A stretch of DNA of 60,542 nt from Lachnospiraceae bacterium (lineage in GTDB: Bacteria > Bacillota > Clostridia > Lachnospirales > Lachnospiraceae): NCBI GenBank assembly GCA_022799355.1, contig JAAWOG010000015.1, positions 1 through 60,542 on the forward strand. The letters run 5' to 3'. The position numbers and the translations under genes are program-made. Each line of letters opens with the position of its first letter. Within the stretch, counting starts at the first letter, position 1. This document shows, piece by piece, positions 33,497-42,942 of this stretch. The notes under the pieces were generated by a model, which was not told the DNA's origin, searched no databases, and saw only the letters and a program-made list of their open reading frames with translations.

Positions 33497-36189
33497 GTCC
33501 ACCTTTTCCAAAATTCCCCCACATGAAATGCCGCATGGTTACAGGTGGTCACCCGGTACTGCTCCCATTCCCTGGGGAACATCCTCTGATAGGAGCGCTG
33601 CAAAAAGCGCTCATCCAAAAGCGCCACGATACCGATGTCATCCACGGTACGAATCACCCTGCCCGCCGCCTGCAGCACTTTATTCATCCCCGGGTACTGA
33701 TAGGCATAGTCAAAACCGTTTTGCGTCTGTTTATCGAAATATTGACGGATGATCTCCCGCTCGTTGCATACCTGCGGGAGGCCGGTCCCTACAATAATGG
33801 CGCCGATCAGCCGGTCCTGCTTTAAATCAATGCCCTCGCTGAAAATCCCGCCCAGCACGCAAAATCCCAGAAGTGATCTCCTGTCGGCCGTCTCTTCCCC
33901 TTTGTTCTTCCGCAGCTCGGCCACTTCCTTAGATGGAGCCATTTCCGTCAGTCTCAGATTATCAGTTCCAACCTCCGAAAACCGGCTCAAAAACTCCTCC
34001 CGCTCCTTCTCCCCCATATACTCTTCCTGCAAAATACAGATTTCCCGCCCTTCATCAAAAAAAGTTTGCTGATAAGCATCATAAACCTCTCTCAAAAAAG
34101 CATGTGAAGGAAAAAAGATCAGATAATTTCCCTGCCTCTGTGCCGTAATCTCCTTAATATAGGAAGCCGCCCTGAAATACTCCCCCGGTCCCCGCCTTGT
34201 ATATTTGCTGGTGATATCGGAGCCGATAAAGAGTCCCCGCTTTTCAGGCGAAAAAACAGAAGAAGCATATACCTCATAATCCTCTTCACCGCCACCGAGC
34301 AGCCCCTTGTAATACTGAATCGGCAGAAAAGTTGCCGAAAACAAAATACTGCTCCTGCCTCTCATCATGCATTCCTCCAGATTCCCGGAGGGATCGACGC
34401 AGAACAGTTTCAATACAAAACTGTCGTCTTTCCGCAGTTCCCCATAAATGACATACTTGTCATTTAGCTTGTCATAAATCAGTAAAAAGTGCGAAATTTC
34501 AAAGTAAAACTCCAATACTTCTTTTCTGACAGGACTGTCATCATAGTCTTCCAGAAACCTTTCCATCTGTGCCGCCAGCTTATTCAGCGGCAGGATAAAC
34601 GCTTCGATACTCTCCAAAGTCCGATAATCTTCGCATTCCTTTTTATAGTTTAGAAGCTGTCTGTTACAGCGCTCAAGCAGCGATCCCATCTTTTTATCAT
34701 ATCCCCTGACCACCTTTTTGAGCTTAAGGAAGTCCTCCTTTTTCAGTTCGGCACTGTACATCTCCCGCCCTCTGTCCACCAGATTATGCGCCTCGTCCAC
34801 CAGAAAAATGTACTCCCGCCTGACGCCCTCCGCAAAAAATCGCCTTAAGTATACATGGGGATCAAACACATAATTGTAATCACAGATCACTCCGTCCGCA
34901 AACAGGCTCATGTCCAGACACATCTCAAACGGACAGACCTGATGCTTCACGGCATATGCTTCTATCAATCCCCTTGTAAAACTGACTTCATGAGTCAACA
35001 TATCATAAACCGCATCATTTACCCTGTCATAATGCCCTTTTGCATAGGGACATGCCACCGGATTACATTCCGCCTCCTCCAAAAAGCAAATTTTGTCCCG
35101 GGCAGTCAATATCACTGTCTTAAACAGCAGCCCCCTATCCCGCAGAATAGAAAAGGCCTCCTCCGCCACAGTTCTGGTAATCGTTTTTGCCGTCAGGTAA
35201 AACAGTTTCTCTGCCATCTGCTCCCCCACCGCCTTCACCGATGGAAATATCGTGGATAATGTTTTCCCCACCCCTGTGGGCGCCTCAATAAACAATTTCT
35301 TTTTGTGGTACAAGGTCTGATAGACATAAGTGACCAGCTCTTTCTGTCCCTCCCGATAGGGAAAGGGAAAATCAATCTCCCGGATGGACCGCTGCCTTTT
35401 TTCCCGCCAGTCTGCCTCATAGTCTGTCCACTTCTGATAAGACCGCATCAGATCCTCAAACCACCTTTCCAGATCCTGAAAGCGGTAGTCCTGAAAGAAA
35501 TACCGCAGTTCCTCCGTCTCTATATTACAATAGGTCATACGGACACGGATAAAGGGCAGGTTATTCTGCTTTGCATAGATAAAGGCATAGCACTTTGCCT
35601 GCGCCAAATGCACCATGACAGGCGCTTTCATCCTGCTGACATCTGCGTAAGTACCCTTGATCTCATCTATGACAACCGTGTCATCTATACTGTCAGGATA
35701 CGGATTCTGCGGTATGTCTTCCTCCAATCCTGCCAGTTCCTGCCTCAGAAAGCAAAGCTGCCCCTCCATGCCCTTCTCCGCATACATTTTCGCTTCAGCC
35801 TTTTTACTGCTTTCTGTTCCATCTCCCGTCCTATTCTCCTCTACCCTCTTTAGGCCGCTCTTTGTACCGCCTCTTGCTCCCACCTCTGCCTTCTGATCAA
35901 AACAGCCTTCAAAAGAAACCGGCACTTCTTTCATAATCCGTCTCGCCAACTGCCCATCTATGATGCCATCCGCTCTGCCCTCCACCAGAATATCATACTT
36001 TAGAGTATGATAACTATATTTCAAAGTGACTTCCGCATGATAATCGGCCCCCATACGCCGCTGGAGCATACGATGGATTCTGCCGCCCTCCTGCATTGCC
36101 GTATCAGGGGCGGAGGCTTTTCTGTTGTCAATATCTCCGCTGCGCAGAATAAATTCCACCAGATTGCGGACGGATGTGATCACTTCCAT
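33493..36189 (-). CDS. XPD/DinG-type superfamily 2 DNA helicase with nuclease-like N-terminus
   Basis: An 898-residue ATP-dependent helicase. Residues 1-250 resemble a PD-(D/E)XK-type fold ([16 protein letters not shown], then [12 protein letters not shown] and [13 protein letters not shown]). The helicase part has Walker [13 protein letters not shown] box [11 protein letters not shown] and motif VI-like QAAGRVIRT. Four cysteines between them ([15 protein letters not shown] and HQVCPFEMC) fit the XPD iron-sulphur cluster. Such proteins act in DNA repair. ATG 36189 follows AGAGGAAG. An 18-bp palindrome lies just upstream. Confidence 0.87.
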   Translation of the reverse strand: MEVITSVRNLVEFILRSGDIDNRKASAPDTAMQEGGRIHRMLQRRMGADYHAEVTLKYSYHTLKYDILVEGRADGIIDGQLARRIMKEVPVSFEGCFDQKAEVGARGGTKSGLKRVEENRTGDGTESSKKAEAKMYAEKGMEGQLCFLRQELAGLEEDIPQNPYPDSIDDTVVIDEIKGTYADVSRMKAPVMVHLAQAKCYAFIYAKQNNLPFIRVRMTYCNIETEELRYFFQDYRFQDLERWFEDLMRSYQKWTDYEADWREKRQRSIREIDFPFPYREGQKELVTYVYQTLYHKKKLFIEAPTGVGKTLSTIFPSVKAVGEQMAEKLFYLTAKTITRTVAEEAFSILRDRGLLFKTVILTARDKICFLEEAECNPVACPYAKGHYDRVNDAVYDMLTHEVSFTRGLIEAYAVKHQVCPFEMCLDMSLFADGVICDYNYVFDPHVYLRRFFAEGVRREYIFLVDEAHNLVDRGREMYSAELKKEDFLKLKKVVRGYDKKMGSLLERCNRQLLNYKKECEDYRTLESIEAFILPLNKLAAQMERFLEDYDDSPVRKEVLEFYFEISHFLLIYDKLNDKYVIYGELRKDDSFVLKLFCVDPSGNLEECMMRGRSSILFSATFLPIQYYKGLLGGGEEDYEVYASSVFSPEKRGLFIGSDITSKYTRRGPGEYFRAASYIKEITAQRQGNYLIFFPSHAFLREVYDAYQQTFFDEGREICILQEEYMGEKEREEFLSRFSEVGTDNLRLTEMAPSKEVAELRKNKGEETADRRSLLGFCVLGGIFSEGIDLKQDRLIGAIIVGTGLPQVCNEREIIRQYFDKQTQNGFDYAYQYPGMNKVLQAAGRVIRTVDDIGIVALLDERFLQRSYQRMFPREWEQYRVTTCNHAAFHVGEFWKRWT

Positions 36190-36242
36190 GGTTGCTTCCT
36201 CTGTATATACGTTGATTCTGTTTTTCCGGTTGCCGCCTTCTC

Positions 36243-36260
36243 ATAATACTATAGTATTAT
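36243..36260. promoter_or_regulatory. 18-bp perfect palindrome upstream of the helicase
   Basis: ATAATACTATAGTATTAT is a perfect palindrome 54 bases before the helicase ATG. On the minus strand it overlaps a possible -10 (TACTAT) 16 bases after TTGTTA, the position of a repressor site. A related half (ATAATAGTAT) occurs about 30 bases further away. Confidence 0.55.
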
Positions 36261-36489
36261 TACAAATCACTATAACAATTTCAGCCCGGACATAATAGTA
36301 TCTTACCATTAAAGTTTTCTTTTCTCAAGAGCAGCCACAATCTCTTTATGCAGGTATCCACAATACAGGCTTTCCGTATTAAAAATTTCGTATAATTTCG
36401 CTCTTGCCTATACGGATAAAAAGGAGTTTAATAGTACTAAATCAAATACTGCCAAAACATTATCATATAATAAGGAAAGGATACTCCCC

Positions 36490-37500
36490 ATGAGCACTAT
36501 TACCATACCAAAAAACTATCAATCCGAATTAAACCTTCATGACACTCAGGTTGCGATCAAGCTGGTCAAAGACTGCTTTCAGGGGCTTCTGACGGAACGT
36601 CTCCACCTGCAAAGGGTATCGGCACCATTGTTTGTAACGCCCGAGTCCGGTCTGAACGACAACTTAAACGGCATCGAGCGCCCCGTCGGATTTACGATGA
36701 AAGAACAGAACGAGAGACAGGCGGAAGTCGTACAGTCTCTTGCAAAGTGGAAACGCTATGCCCTGAAAAAATACGGCTTCCATTACGGGGAAGGGCTTTA
36801 TACCGATATGAACGCTATCCGCCGTGATGAGGAAACCGACAACATCCACTCCATCTTCGTAGATCAGTGGGACTGGGAACGGATCATCGATAAAGACGAG
36901 CGTACTCTGGATACGTTAAAAAGCGTTGTGCGGGATGTCTATCGTGTACTCTGCAAAACTGAAAAATATATGGCGATCCAGTATGACTACATAACCGAGA
37001 TCCTGCCGAAGGAAATCTTCTTTATCACAACCCAGGAACTCGAAGACATGTATCCCGACGCCACACCAAAGCAGAGGGAATATAACATCACCAAAGAAAA
37101 AGGCGCCGTCTGCCTGATGCAGATCGGCGATAAACTGGCATCCGGCGAGCGTCATGACGGCAGGGCTCCGGACTATGACGACTGGGCGCTGAATGCAGAT
37201 ATCATCGTTTATTATCCGGTACTGGATATCGCACTTGAGTTATCCTCCATGGGTATCCGTGTGGACGAGGACTCTTTAAAGGAACAGCTCGCAAAGGCCG
37301 GCTGTGAAGAACGCGCCGGGCTCCCCTTCCAGAAAGCCATTCTGGAAAAAGAGCTTCCTTATACTATAGGCGGCGGTATCGGCCAGTCCCGGATTTGTAT
37401 GTTCTTCCTGCGCAAAGCCCACATCGGAGAAGTGCAGAGTTCCATCTGGCCCGAGGAGACCGTGATGGCTATGGAAGAGCGGGGGATAAAGCTGTTGTAA
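36490..37500 (+). CDS. asnA: Aspartate-ammonia ligase (asparagine synthetase A)
   Basis: A 336-residue ammonia-dependent enzyme, structurally a class II tRNA-synthetase relative, converting aspartate to asparagine. Diagnostic stretches: VSAPLFVTPESGLNDNLNGIERPV, YTDMNAIRRDE, DQWDWE and the C-terminal GGGIGQSRICMFFL. The ribosome site is AAGGAAAGG. A TATAAT at 36391-36396 may be its -10. It is a monocistronic gene with its own terminator. Confidence 0.95.
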   Translation: MSTITIPKNYQSELNLHDTQVAIKLVKDCFQGLLTERLHLQRVSAPLFVTPESGLNDNLNGIERPVGFTMKEQNERQAEVVQSLAKWKRYALKKYGFHYGEGLYTDMNAIRRDEETDNIHSIFVDQWDWERIIDKDERTLDTLKSVVRDVYRVLCKTEKYMAIQYDYITEILPKEIFFITTQELEDMYPDATPKQREYNITKEKGAVCLMQIGDKLASGERHDGRAPDYDDWALNADIIVYYPVLDIALELSSMGIRVDEDSLKEQLAKAGCEERAGLPFQKAILEKELPYTIGGGIGQSRICMFFLRKAHIGEVQSSIWPEETVMAMEERGIKLL

Positions 37501-37521
37501 AATGACAGATTCTTTCTACAC

Positions 37522-37553
37522 GAAAAAAGAGCCGACGCTTTGCCGGCTCTTTA
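37522..37553. terminator. Terminator between asnA and hicB
   Basis: AGAGCCG (37528-37534) pairs with CGGCTCT (37544-37550), preceded by six A and followed by TTTA, usable for both converging genes. Confidence 0.8.
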
Positions 37554-37603
37554 TATATCATCCCTCTTCAGTTCACTATACTGCAACGCCGCAGCAGGAA
37601 TTT

Positions 37604-38026
37604 TTACCTTGACACATTCAGTTTTGCCATCAGTGCTTCCTGTAAAACCCTGGACACGTTGATATGTGCTTTTTCCGCTTCCTGATTCAGCCAGTTCGGA
37701 AGTGTAACATTTCTTCTCACGGTTTTATTATCTACCCTGCGCCGATACTCCACAAAGTCTATATCCACCAGCGAAACATATCCTTTCCCATCTTCCGCGA
37801 ATGTTCCTTTTGATGCATCAATGTCATTTAATGCGCTGGGGTTCGGTATATCCTTTCCTTCATCCTCCCGTGTTATTCCTTTTAATCCGATAGCGTCCCT
37901 TGCCATATAAACAGCATCTACCATGCCATATCCTTCTGTTAATATCCCCAAATCCGGAACTTCTACCAGTACTGTATCTTTTTCATCATTTAATGGTGTG
38001 AATATTACAGGATATATATTTTTCAT
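37604..38026 (-). CDS. hicB: HicB-type antitoxin
   Basis: A 140-residue antitoxin. The N-terminal partial RNase-H-like fold (YPVIFTPLNDEKDTVLVEVPDLGILTEGYG, then AVYMARDAIGL) is typical of HicB, and the C-terminus (RRNVTLPNWLNQEAEKAHINVSRVLQEAL) is a ribbon-helix-helix DNA-binding domain. It should neutralise HicA and repress the operon. It follows hicA by 58 bases. Confidence 0.9.
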   Translation of the reverse strand: MKNIYPVIFTPLNDEKDTVLVEVPDLGILTEGYGMVDAVYMARDAIGLKGITREDEGKDIPNPSALNDIDASKGTFAEDGKGYVSLVDIDFVEYRRRVDNKTVRRNVTLPNWLNQEAEKAHINVSRVLQEALMAKLNVSR

Positions 38027-38084
38027 CTCATAGCCTCTTCTTTCTTTTTAGCTTTATCCGTATACTCATTGAACAAATAGATTT

Positions 38085-38255
38085 TTATAATCCCCATTTC
38101 CTCAATATCGCCTTTGCTAATCTTTCGTTTATCTCCCGGTGCCTTGGCACCTGCTCTTCATCATCTCCTCTGGCATATATATCATGGTCACTTCCGTGCC
38201 TCTTCAGTATAAACCCGCCTTTTTCCAGGCGTTTTATCAATTCTCTTTGCTTCAT
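38085..38255 (-). CDS. hicA: HicA-type mRNA interferase toxin
   Basis: A 56-residue double-stranded-RNA-binding-fold toxin. It has RELIKRLEKGGFILKRHGSDHDIY, with the catalytic His in KRHGSDH, and VPRHREINERLAKAIL. ATG 38255 is preceded by AAGGAGG; a longer frame from 38273 would begin at the transcription start and is rejected. It is encoded upstream of its antitoxin, the standard hicAB order. Confidence 0.9.
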   Translation of the reverse strand: MKQRELIKRLEKGGFILKRHGSDHDIYARGDDEEQVPRHREINERLAKAILRKWGL

Positions 38256-38275
38256 TATGCCCTCCTTATACATAT

Positions 38276-38326
38276 ATAATACACATTATTTACACATTTT
38301 TCAATAGTAAATGTGTATTTAATACA
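38276..38326 (-). promoter_or_regulatory. hicAB promoter with operator repeats
   Basis: Minus strand: TTGAAA (38299-38304), 17-bp spacer, TATTAT (38276-38281). The inverted pair AATACACAT / ATGTGTATT and a third TGTGTA element overlap both boxes, as expected for autoregulation by the HicB ribbon-helix-helix domain. Confidence 0.75.
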
Positions 38327-38363
38327 TATTATCAGGCGCCGCATTATCAGATATACCAATAGT

Positions 38364-38420
38364 TTAAGATTATCTTAAGCTTTTCCTGCATCTTCCTTAA
38401 GCTGGCTATGCTATTATAAT
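38364..38420 (+). promoter_or_regulatory. Promoter with helically phased TTAAG repeats
   Basis: TTAAG starts at 38364, 38375 and 38397, spacings of 11 and 22 bases, that is one and two helical turns; the last two are extended as CTTAAGCT. A perfect TATAAT follows at 38415-38420 with no good -35. This is the pattern of an activator-dependent promoter bound by an OmpR-type response regulator, probably the one at 39276. Confidence 0.6.
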
Positions 38421-38452
38421 CATAACACGACAACCAAACGGAGGACAATACT

Positions 38453-39286
38453 ATGATATGGACAAGAAAAGAATGTAAAGCATGGGCAAAAGAGGCCCTG
38501 CAAAGAAACTATTGGAGGATCGTGCTGGTAGCCTTTCTCGCAATGCTGCTCTTCGGCGGCGGTCCCGGCAGCACAAACTGGGTAAAGATCGGCCTGAATC
38601 AGACCGACACCGCTTCCGACGATTCATCCGTGAGCGTTACAACGGAACCTTCCGCAGAAGAAGCTTCCATCACCGCAGACCGGACACAACCCCCCCAGGA
38701 TTCCATTTTGGTCCCTGAAAAAGTACGAATGGTCGGCATTGTTATCTTTATCCTGATTCTCCTTGTCACCTTTGCTTTTCTGTTTGCATTGCAGGCGCTC
38801 CTTTTTAATCCTTTTTTAGTGGGGTGCAGCCGGTTTATGGTAAAAAGCGTCGATGACCGGGCAAAGGTAAAAGAAATAGCATACGGCTTTGACCACTCTT
38901 ATAAAAATATTGTAAAGACCATGTTCCATTACGATATCCGTATCTTTTTGTGGTCCCTGCTGTTTATCATTCCCGGTTTTTACAAACAATATCAATATCG
39001 CATGGTGCCTTATATCCTCGCCGAAACCCCTGATATGGACTACAAAGAAGTACTGCAAAAAAGTACGGACATGATGAGGGGTGAAAAATGGAAAGCCTTT
39101 GTACTGGACCTTTCCTTTATCCCCTGGCATATATTCGGTATGATAACATGCGGTATCGCGGAAGTTTTCTATGTCTACCCCTACCATAGCTTGACCTCGG
39201 CGGCACTTTATCGTAAGCTGAACTGGAAGAATATGCAGGTGCAGGCACAGCCGGAAGCACTGATGGGAGAAAACAATGACATATAA
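38453..39286 (+). CDS. DUF975 family membrane protein
   Basis: A 277-residue integral membrane protein of unknown function. MIWTRKECKAWAKEALQRNYW is the typical DUF975 start, followed by a first helix, a Thr/Ser/Glu-rich insert (about 50-85) and three or more further helices with NPFLVGCSRFM and YRMVPYILAETP. GGAGGAC is the ribosome site. It overlaps the response-regulator gene by 11 bases, so its product may be a target or accessory of that two-component system. Confidence 0.8.
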   Translation: MIWTRKECKAWAKEALQRNYWRIVLVAFLAMLLFGGGPGSTNWVKIGLNQTDTASDDSSVSVTTEPSAEEASITADRTQPPQDSILVPEKVRMVGIVIFILILLVTFAFLFALQALLFNPFLVGCSRFMVKSVDDRAKVKEIAYGFDHSYKNIVKTMFHYDIRIFLWSLLFIIPGFYKQYQYRMVPYILAETPDMDYKEVLQKSTDMMRGEKWKAFVLDLSFIPWHIFGMITCGIAEVFYVYPYHSLTSAALYRKLNWKNMQVQAQPEALMGENNDI

Positions 39287-39977
39287 TATTCTGATAGCAG
39301 ATGACGAACCGGAAATCCGGGAACTTCTGCGTCTGTATCTGGAAAAAGACGGTTATAAGGTACACGAAGCGGCAGGCGGCACCGAGGCGCTTGCCGTATT
39401 GAAGCGGGAAAAAATAGACCTGGCGGTCCTGGATATTATGATGCCGGGACCGGACGGCTACCGCGTTTTACAAAATATCCGGGAGCACAGCAATATACCC
39501 GTGCTTCTGCTCTCCGCAAAATCAGACGATTCCGACAAGATCCTGGGACTCGATCTGGGTGCCGACGATTATATCACAAAACCCTTTGTTCCTTTAGAGG
39601 CTGTCGCCAGAATACATTCCAACCTCCGCCGCTTTTATGATCTGGGCAGCGCAAAAATCAGTGCGCCGGAAAACGACATTCTGGAAACAAAATCACTGCG
39701 GCTGGATTTAAAGAGCTGCCTGCTGTACAGAAGCAATGAAAAAATCGTGCTGACTTCCGTGGAATTTCGGATCATGAAGCTTTTTATGGAAAACCCGGGG
39801 AAGGTCTTTACAAAGCAGCAGCTCTTTGAGCAGGGCTGGGGAGAATCCTATATGCTCTCCGATAACAATGTGATGGTATGCATTTCCAAGCTGCGCGCCA
39901 AACTGGATCACGACAACACGGAGTACATCCGCACGATCCGCGGCCTGGGCTACCGTCTGGAAGATGAGGGAAACTGA
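39276..39977 (+). CDS. OmpR/PhoB-family response regulator
   Basis: A 233-residue regulator: receiver domain with phospho-Asp in LAVLDIMMPGPDGYRVL (about residue 50) and conserved Lys in YITKPF; winged-helix C-terminus (SVEFRIMKLFMENPGKVFTKQQLFEQGWG, TIRGLGYRLE). GGGAG precedes the ATG. It probably binds the TTAAG repeats in front of the operon. Three bases separate it from the kinase gene. Confidence 0.93.
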   Translation: MTYNILIADDEPEIRELLRLYLEKDGYKVHEAAGGTEALAVLKREKIDLAVLDIMMPGPDGYRVLQNIREHSNIPVLLLSAKSDDSDKILGLDLGADDYITKPFVPLEAVARIHSNLRRFYDLGSAKISAPENDILETKSLRLDLKSCLLYRSNEKIVLTSVEFRIMKLFMENPGKVFTKQQLFEQGWGESYMLSDNNVMVCISKLRAKLDHDNTEYIRTIRGLGYRLEDEGN

Positions 39978-39980
39978 TCT

Positions 39981-41150
39981 ATGCAGAAAAAATCTCTGAA
40001 ATGGTTTCTGATCAAAAATTTTATGGCCATTTTATTTTTTATCTATATTGCGGAAACGCTGCTTGGCATCCTGTATCGCCAACTCGTCTTTCCGTCTTTA
40101 ACGGAAGTACTGGAATTGCAGCAGATCACCGTCTCCTCCGGGGGCAGTCTTTTCCTATTTATGATACGGCTTCTGCTTTTTTATCTGGTATCCCTCCTGC
40201 CCTCCGGCGCTGCGGACTATCTGCAGGGCATACTCACCGATATGGCAGGAGACAGCATGCCGATCCGGATTTCCTCCCCATTCTACCAGGGATGGCAGGG
40301 CACATTACTAACCGTTATGTTTCTGTTTCTTTTACTGCTTCTTCTGGGCTTAAGCCTTTTGCCCTACATCGCCGGAGCGCTGCGGTATTACAAAATAGTG
40401 ACTCTTAAAGTCAATGAACTGCTGGAAGAAGAAAAAGAAAGACAGCTTGCCTTCGATCGCAAAAGAAGCCTCCTGTTGTCCGATATCGCCCACGATATCA
40501 AAACGCCGATCACTACGATCTGCGGTTACAGCAAAGCTCTCTCGGAGGGCGTTGCTTCGCCGGAGAAAAGCCGGGATTATCTGGATGCTATTTACGGAAA
40601 AGCCATGCGGATCGATGAGCTGATAACCCTGCTGTTCGAATATGTGAAACTGGACAGCGAAGGTTTTTGCCTCCACAAAAAAAGCGGAGATCTGGCGGAA
40701 CTGCTGCGGGAATCCGTCGCGGCCTTCTACACGGATTTTGAAGAAAAGCATATCACGCTCACCGTGGATATCCCCGAATATCCCGTTCCCTGCGAGATGG
40801 ATTCCCTTCAGATAGAGCGCGCCGCCGCAAACCTGCTCACTAACGCCCTTCGTTACGGAAAAGACGGCGGCAGGGTGCTGGTACGATTAAAAAACCATAC
40901 CATTTCCGTAGCGGATAACGGCAGAGCGATCGATCCTGATTTTGCGGCACGTATTTTTGAGCCCTTTTCCAGAGAGGACACCGCCCGTACCACAAAGGAA
41001 GGGAGCGGCCTCGGCCTCAGCATTACCGCCAAGATCATAGAGATGCATGGCGGAAAACTGTCCTTAAACAGCAGTTTTGGGGAGGGCTACACAAAAGCTT
41101 TTCAGATAAAAATGCCTGAAAGTTCCCGGTCACAATTTCCGGTTGCATAA
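39981..41150 (+). CDS. Sensor histidine kinase
   Basis: A 389-residue membrane kinase with two helices (about 13-35 and 105-135) enclosing a 70-residue external sensor region. The H-box is SDIAHDIKTPITTICGYSKAL, the N-box RAAANLLTNALRYGKDGG, and the G-boxes VADNGRAID and GSGLGLSITAKI. It is the partner of the adjacent response regulator. The ligand is unknown; DUF975 linkage suggests envelope or drug stress, which is only inference. Confidence 0.92.
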   Translation: MQKKSLKWFLIKNFMAILFFIYIAETLLGILYRQLVFPSLTEVLELQQITVSSGGSLFLFMIRLLLFYLVSLLPSGAADYLQGILTDMAGDSMPIRISSPFYQGWQGTLLTVMFLFLLLLLLGLSLLPYIAGALRYYKIVTLKVNELLEEEKERQLAFDRKRSLLLSDIAHDIKTPITTICGYSKALSEGVASPEKSRDYLDAIYGKAMRIDELITLLFEYVKLDSEGFCLHKKSGDLAELLRESVAAFYTDFEEKHITLTVDIPEYPVPCEMDSLQIERAAANLLTNALRYGKDGGRVLVRLKNHTISVADNGRAIDPDFAARIFEPFSREDTARTTKEGSGLGLSITAKIIEMHGGKLSLNSSFGEGYTKAFQIKMPESSRSQFPVA

Positions 41151-41187
41151 AATGCCTCCGTGTAATAAACTGAAATCAAAAAAGAAC

Positions 41188-41213
41188 ATTTCTGCCGGAA
41201 CTTTCCGGACAGA
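41188..41213. repeat. Inverted repeat between the kinase and GH13 genes
   Basis: TTCTGCCGGAA and TTCCGGACAGAA form an imperfect hairpin. A T-rich tail follows only on the minus strand, so it is a poor terminator for the plus-strand kinase operon. Confidence 0.35.
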
Positions 41214-41269
41214 AAATCAAATGAAGAAAGGATTCCGCACAGGCATCCCGCCTGTACCCGGTGCGTACT

Positions 41270-42934
41270 ATGACAAAAAAATGGTGGCATGACAAAGTGG
41301 CATATCAGATTTATCCGAAAAGCTTTTATGATTCCAACAAAGACGGCATCGGTGATATCCCCGGTATTATCGAAAAACTGGACTATCTGCACGATCTGGG
41401 CGTGGATATCATCTGGCTTTCCCCCTGCTACCCCTCTCCCCTGGCGGATCAGGGCTACGATATCTCGGATTACTACAATATCGATCCCCGTTTCGGCACG
41501 ATGGAGGATATGGAGAGGCTGATCGCCGAAGCGAAAAAGCGGAACATGTATATCCTGATGGATCTGGTGGTAAATCACTGCTCCGATGAACACGAATGGT
41601 TCCGGAAAGCCTGTGAAGATCCGGAGGGCAGATACGGCCATTTTTTCTATTTAAGAGATAAAGAAGAGGGAAAACTGCCCACCAACTGGCGCTCCTATTT
41701 CGGCGGTCCGGTGTGGGCGGACCTTCCCGGCACAGATAAGCAATACCTCCATGTATTCCATAAAAAGCAGCCCGACCTCAACTGGGAGAATCCCGAGCTC
41801 CGTGAAGAGATTTACAAAAATATCAACTGGTGGCTGGAGAAAGGATTGGGCGGTTTCCGCATCGATGCGATCATTAACATCAAAAAAGCCCTGCCCTTCC
41901 GTGACTATACCCCCGACAGGGAAGACGGGCTCTGCAATGTAAATACCATGCTGAAAGAGACGACCGGCATCGGTGCCTTTTTAGGAGAAATGCGGGACCG
42001 CACGTTCCTGAAATACGATGCCTTTTCCGTCGGTGAAGTGTTCAACGAAAAGCCCGGAGAACTGCCCGATTTCATCGGTGAAAACGGCTATTTTTCCAGT
42101 ATGTTTGACTTTAATGCCGCTATCTTCGGCCAAAGTGAAAAGGGCTGGTACGATGCAAAGCCCATCACACCGGAGGATTACAAAAACTGTTGTTTTGAAG
42201 CACAGGAAAAAGCGGCAGATATCGGTTTTCTCTCCAATATTATCGAAAACCACGATGAACCCCGGGGCGTAAGCCGTTACATCCCCGAGAGCGACTGCTG
42301 CCCGGAGAGCAAAAAAATGCTTGCCGCTCTTTATTTTATGCTGCGCGGTATTCCCTTTATCTATCAGGGACAGGAACTGGGTATGGAGAATACGCAGTTT
42401 TCTTCCATTGCGGAAATTGACGATATCTCCTCCCTGGACGAATATCAGGTGGCTCTCGATGCGGGGCTTTCGCCCGAAGAGGCCCTCAAAGTGGTCGCAG
42501 GACGCAGCCGTGACAATGCCCGCACGCCGATGCAGTGGTCCGATGCGCCGAACGCCGGTTTTACGGAGGGCACTCCCTGGCTTAGCGTTAACCCCAATTA
42601 TCCTTCCATCAATGCAGCCGCCCAGCAAAACGATCCGGATTCCCTGTTTTCCTTTTACAAACAACTGATCCGCCTGCGCAAGAACCCCGTATATCAGCAA
42701 ACCATTGTATATGGTATTTTGGAACCTGCCTTCAGAAAGCGGAAAAATCTGATGGCATACTACCGCAGGAGCGATAAGACATTGCTTGTTATCGGAAATT
42801 ATCAACGACAGGAACAATCCGTTACGCTGCCTGCGGCATATAAAAAGGTACTGCTGAACAACTATGCGGACATTGCACAGGACGGAACTTCGATACTTTT
42901 ACACAAATATCAGGTACTGATATTAGAACTATAA
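41270..42934 (+). CDS. GH13 alpha-glucosidase (oligo-1,6-glucosidase type)
   Basis: A 554-residue cytoplasmic enzyme releasing glucose from isomalto- or malto-oligosaccharides. It begins KKWWHDKVAYQIYPKSF and has DLVVNHCSDEH, nucleophile in GGFRIDAI, acid/base in SVGEVFN and IENHDEPR, all as in GH13_31. ATG 41270 is used; the in-frame GTG at 41261 and this ATG both lack a strong ribosome site. It ends eight bases before the converging transglutaminase-like gene. Confidence 0.92.
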   Translation: MTKKWWHDKVAYQIYPKSFYDSNKDGIGDIPGIIEKLDYLHDLGVDIIWLSPCYPSPLADQGYDISDYYNIDPRFGTMEDMERLIAEAKKRNMYILMDLVVNHCSDEHEWFRKACEDPEGRYGHFFYLRDKEEGKLPTNWRSYFGGPVWADLPGTDKQYLHVFHKKQPDLNWENPELREEIYKNINWWLEKGLGGFRIDAIINIKKALPFRDYTPDREDGLCNVNTMLKETTGIGAFLGEMRDRTFLKYDAFSVGEVFNEKPGELPDFIGENGYFSSMFDFNAAIFGQSEKGWYDAKPITPEDYKNCCFEAQEKAADIGFLSNIIENHDEPRGVSRYIPESDCCPESKKMLAALYFMLRGIPFIYQGQELGMENTQFSSIAEIDDISSLDEYQVALDAGLSPEEALKVVAGRSRDNARTPMQWSDAPNAGFTEGTPWLSVNPNYPSINAAAQQNDPDSLFSFYKQLIRLRKNPVYQQTIVYGILEPAFRKRKNLMAYYRRSDKTLLVIGNYQRQEQSVTLPAAYKKVLLNNYADIAQDGTSILLHKYQVLILEL

Positions 42935-42942
42935 TATTTGTG

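Noticed and set aside
41981-42817. 278-codon minus-strand open frame
   Set aside because: It is antisense to the GH13 glucosidase, which has all its active-site motifs.
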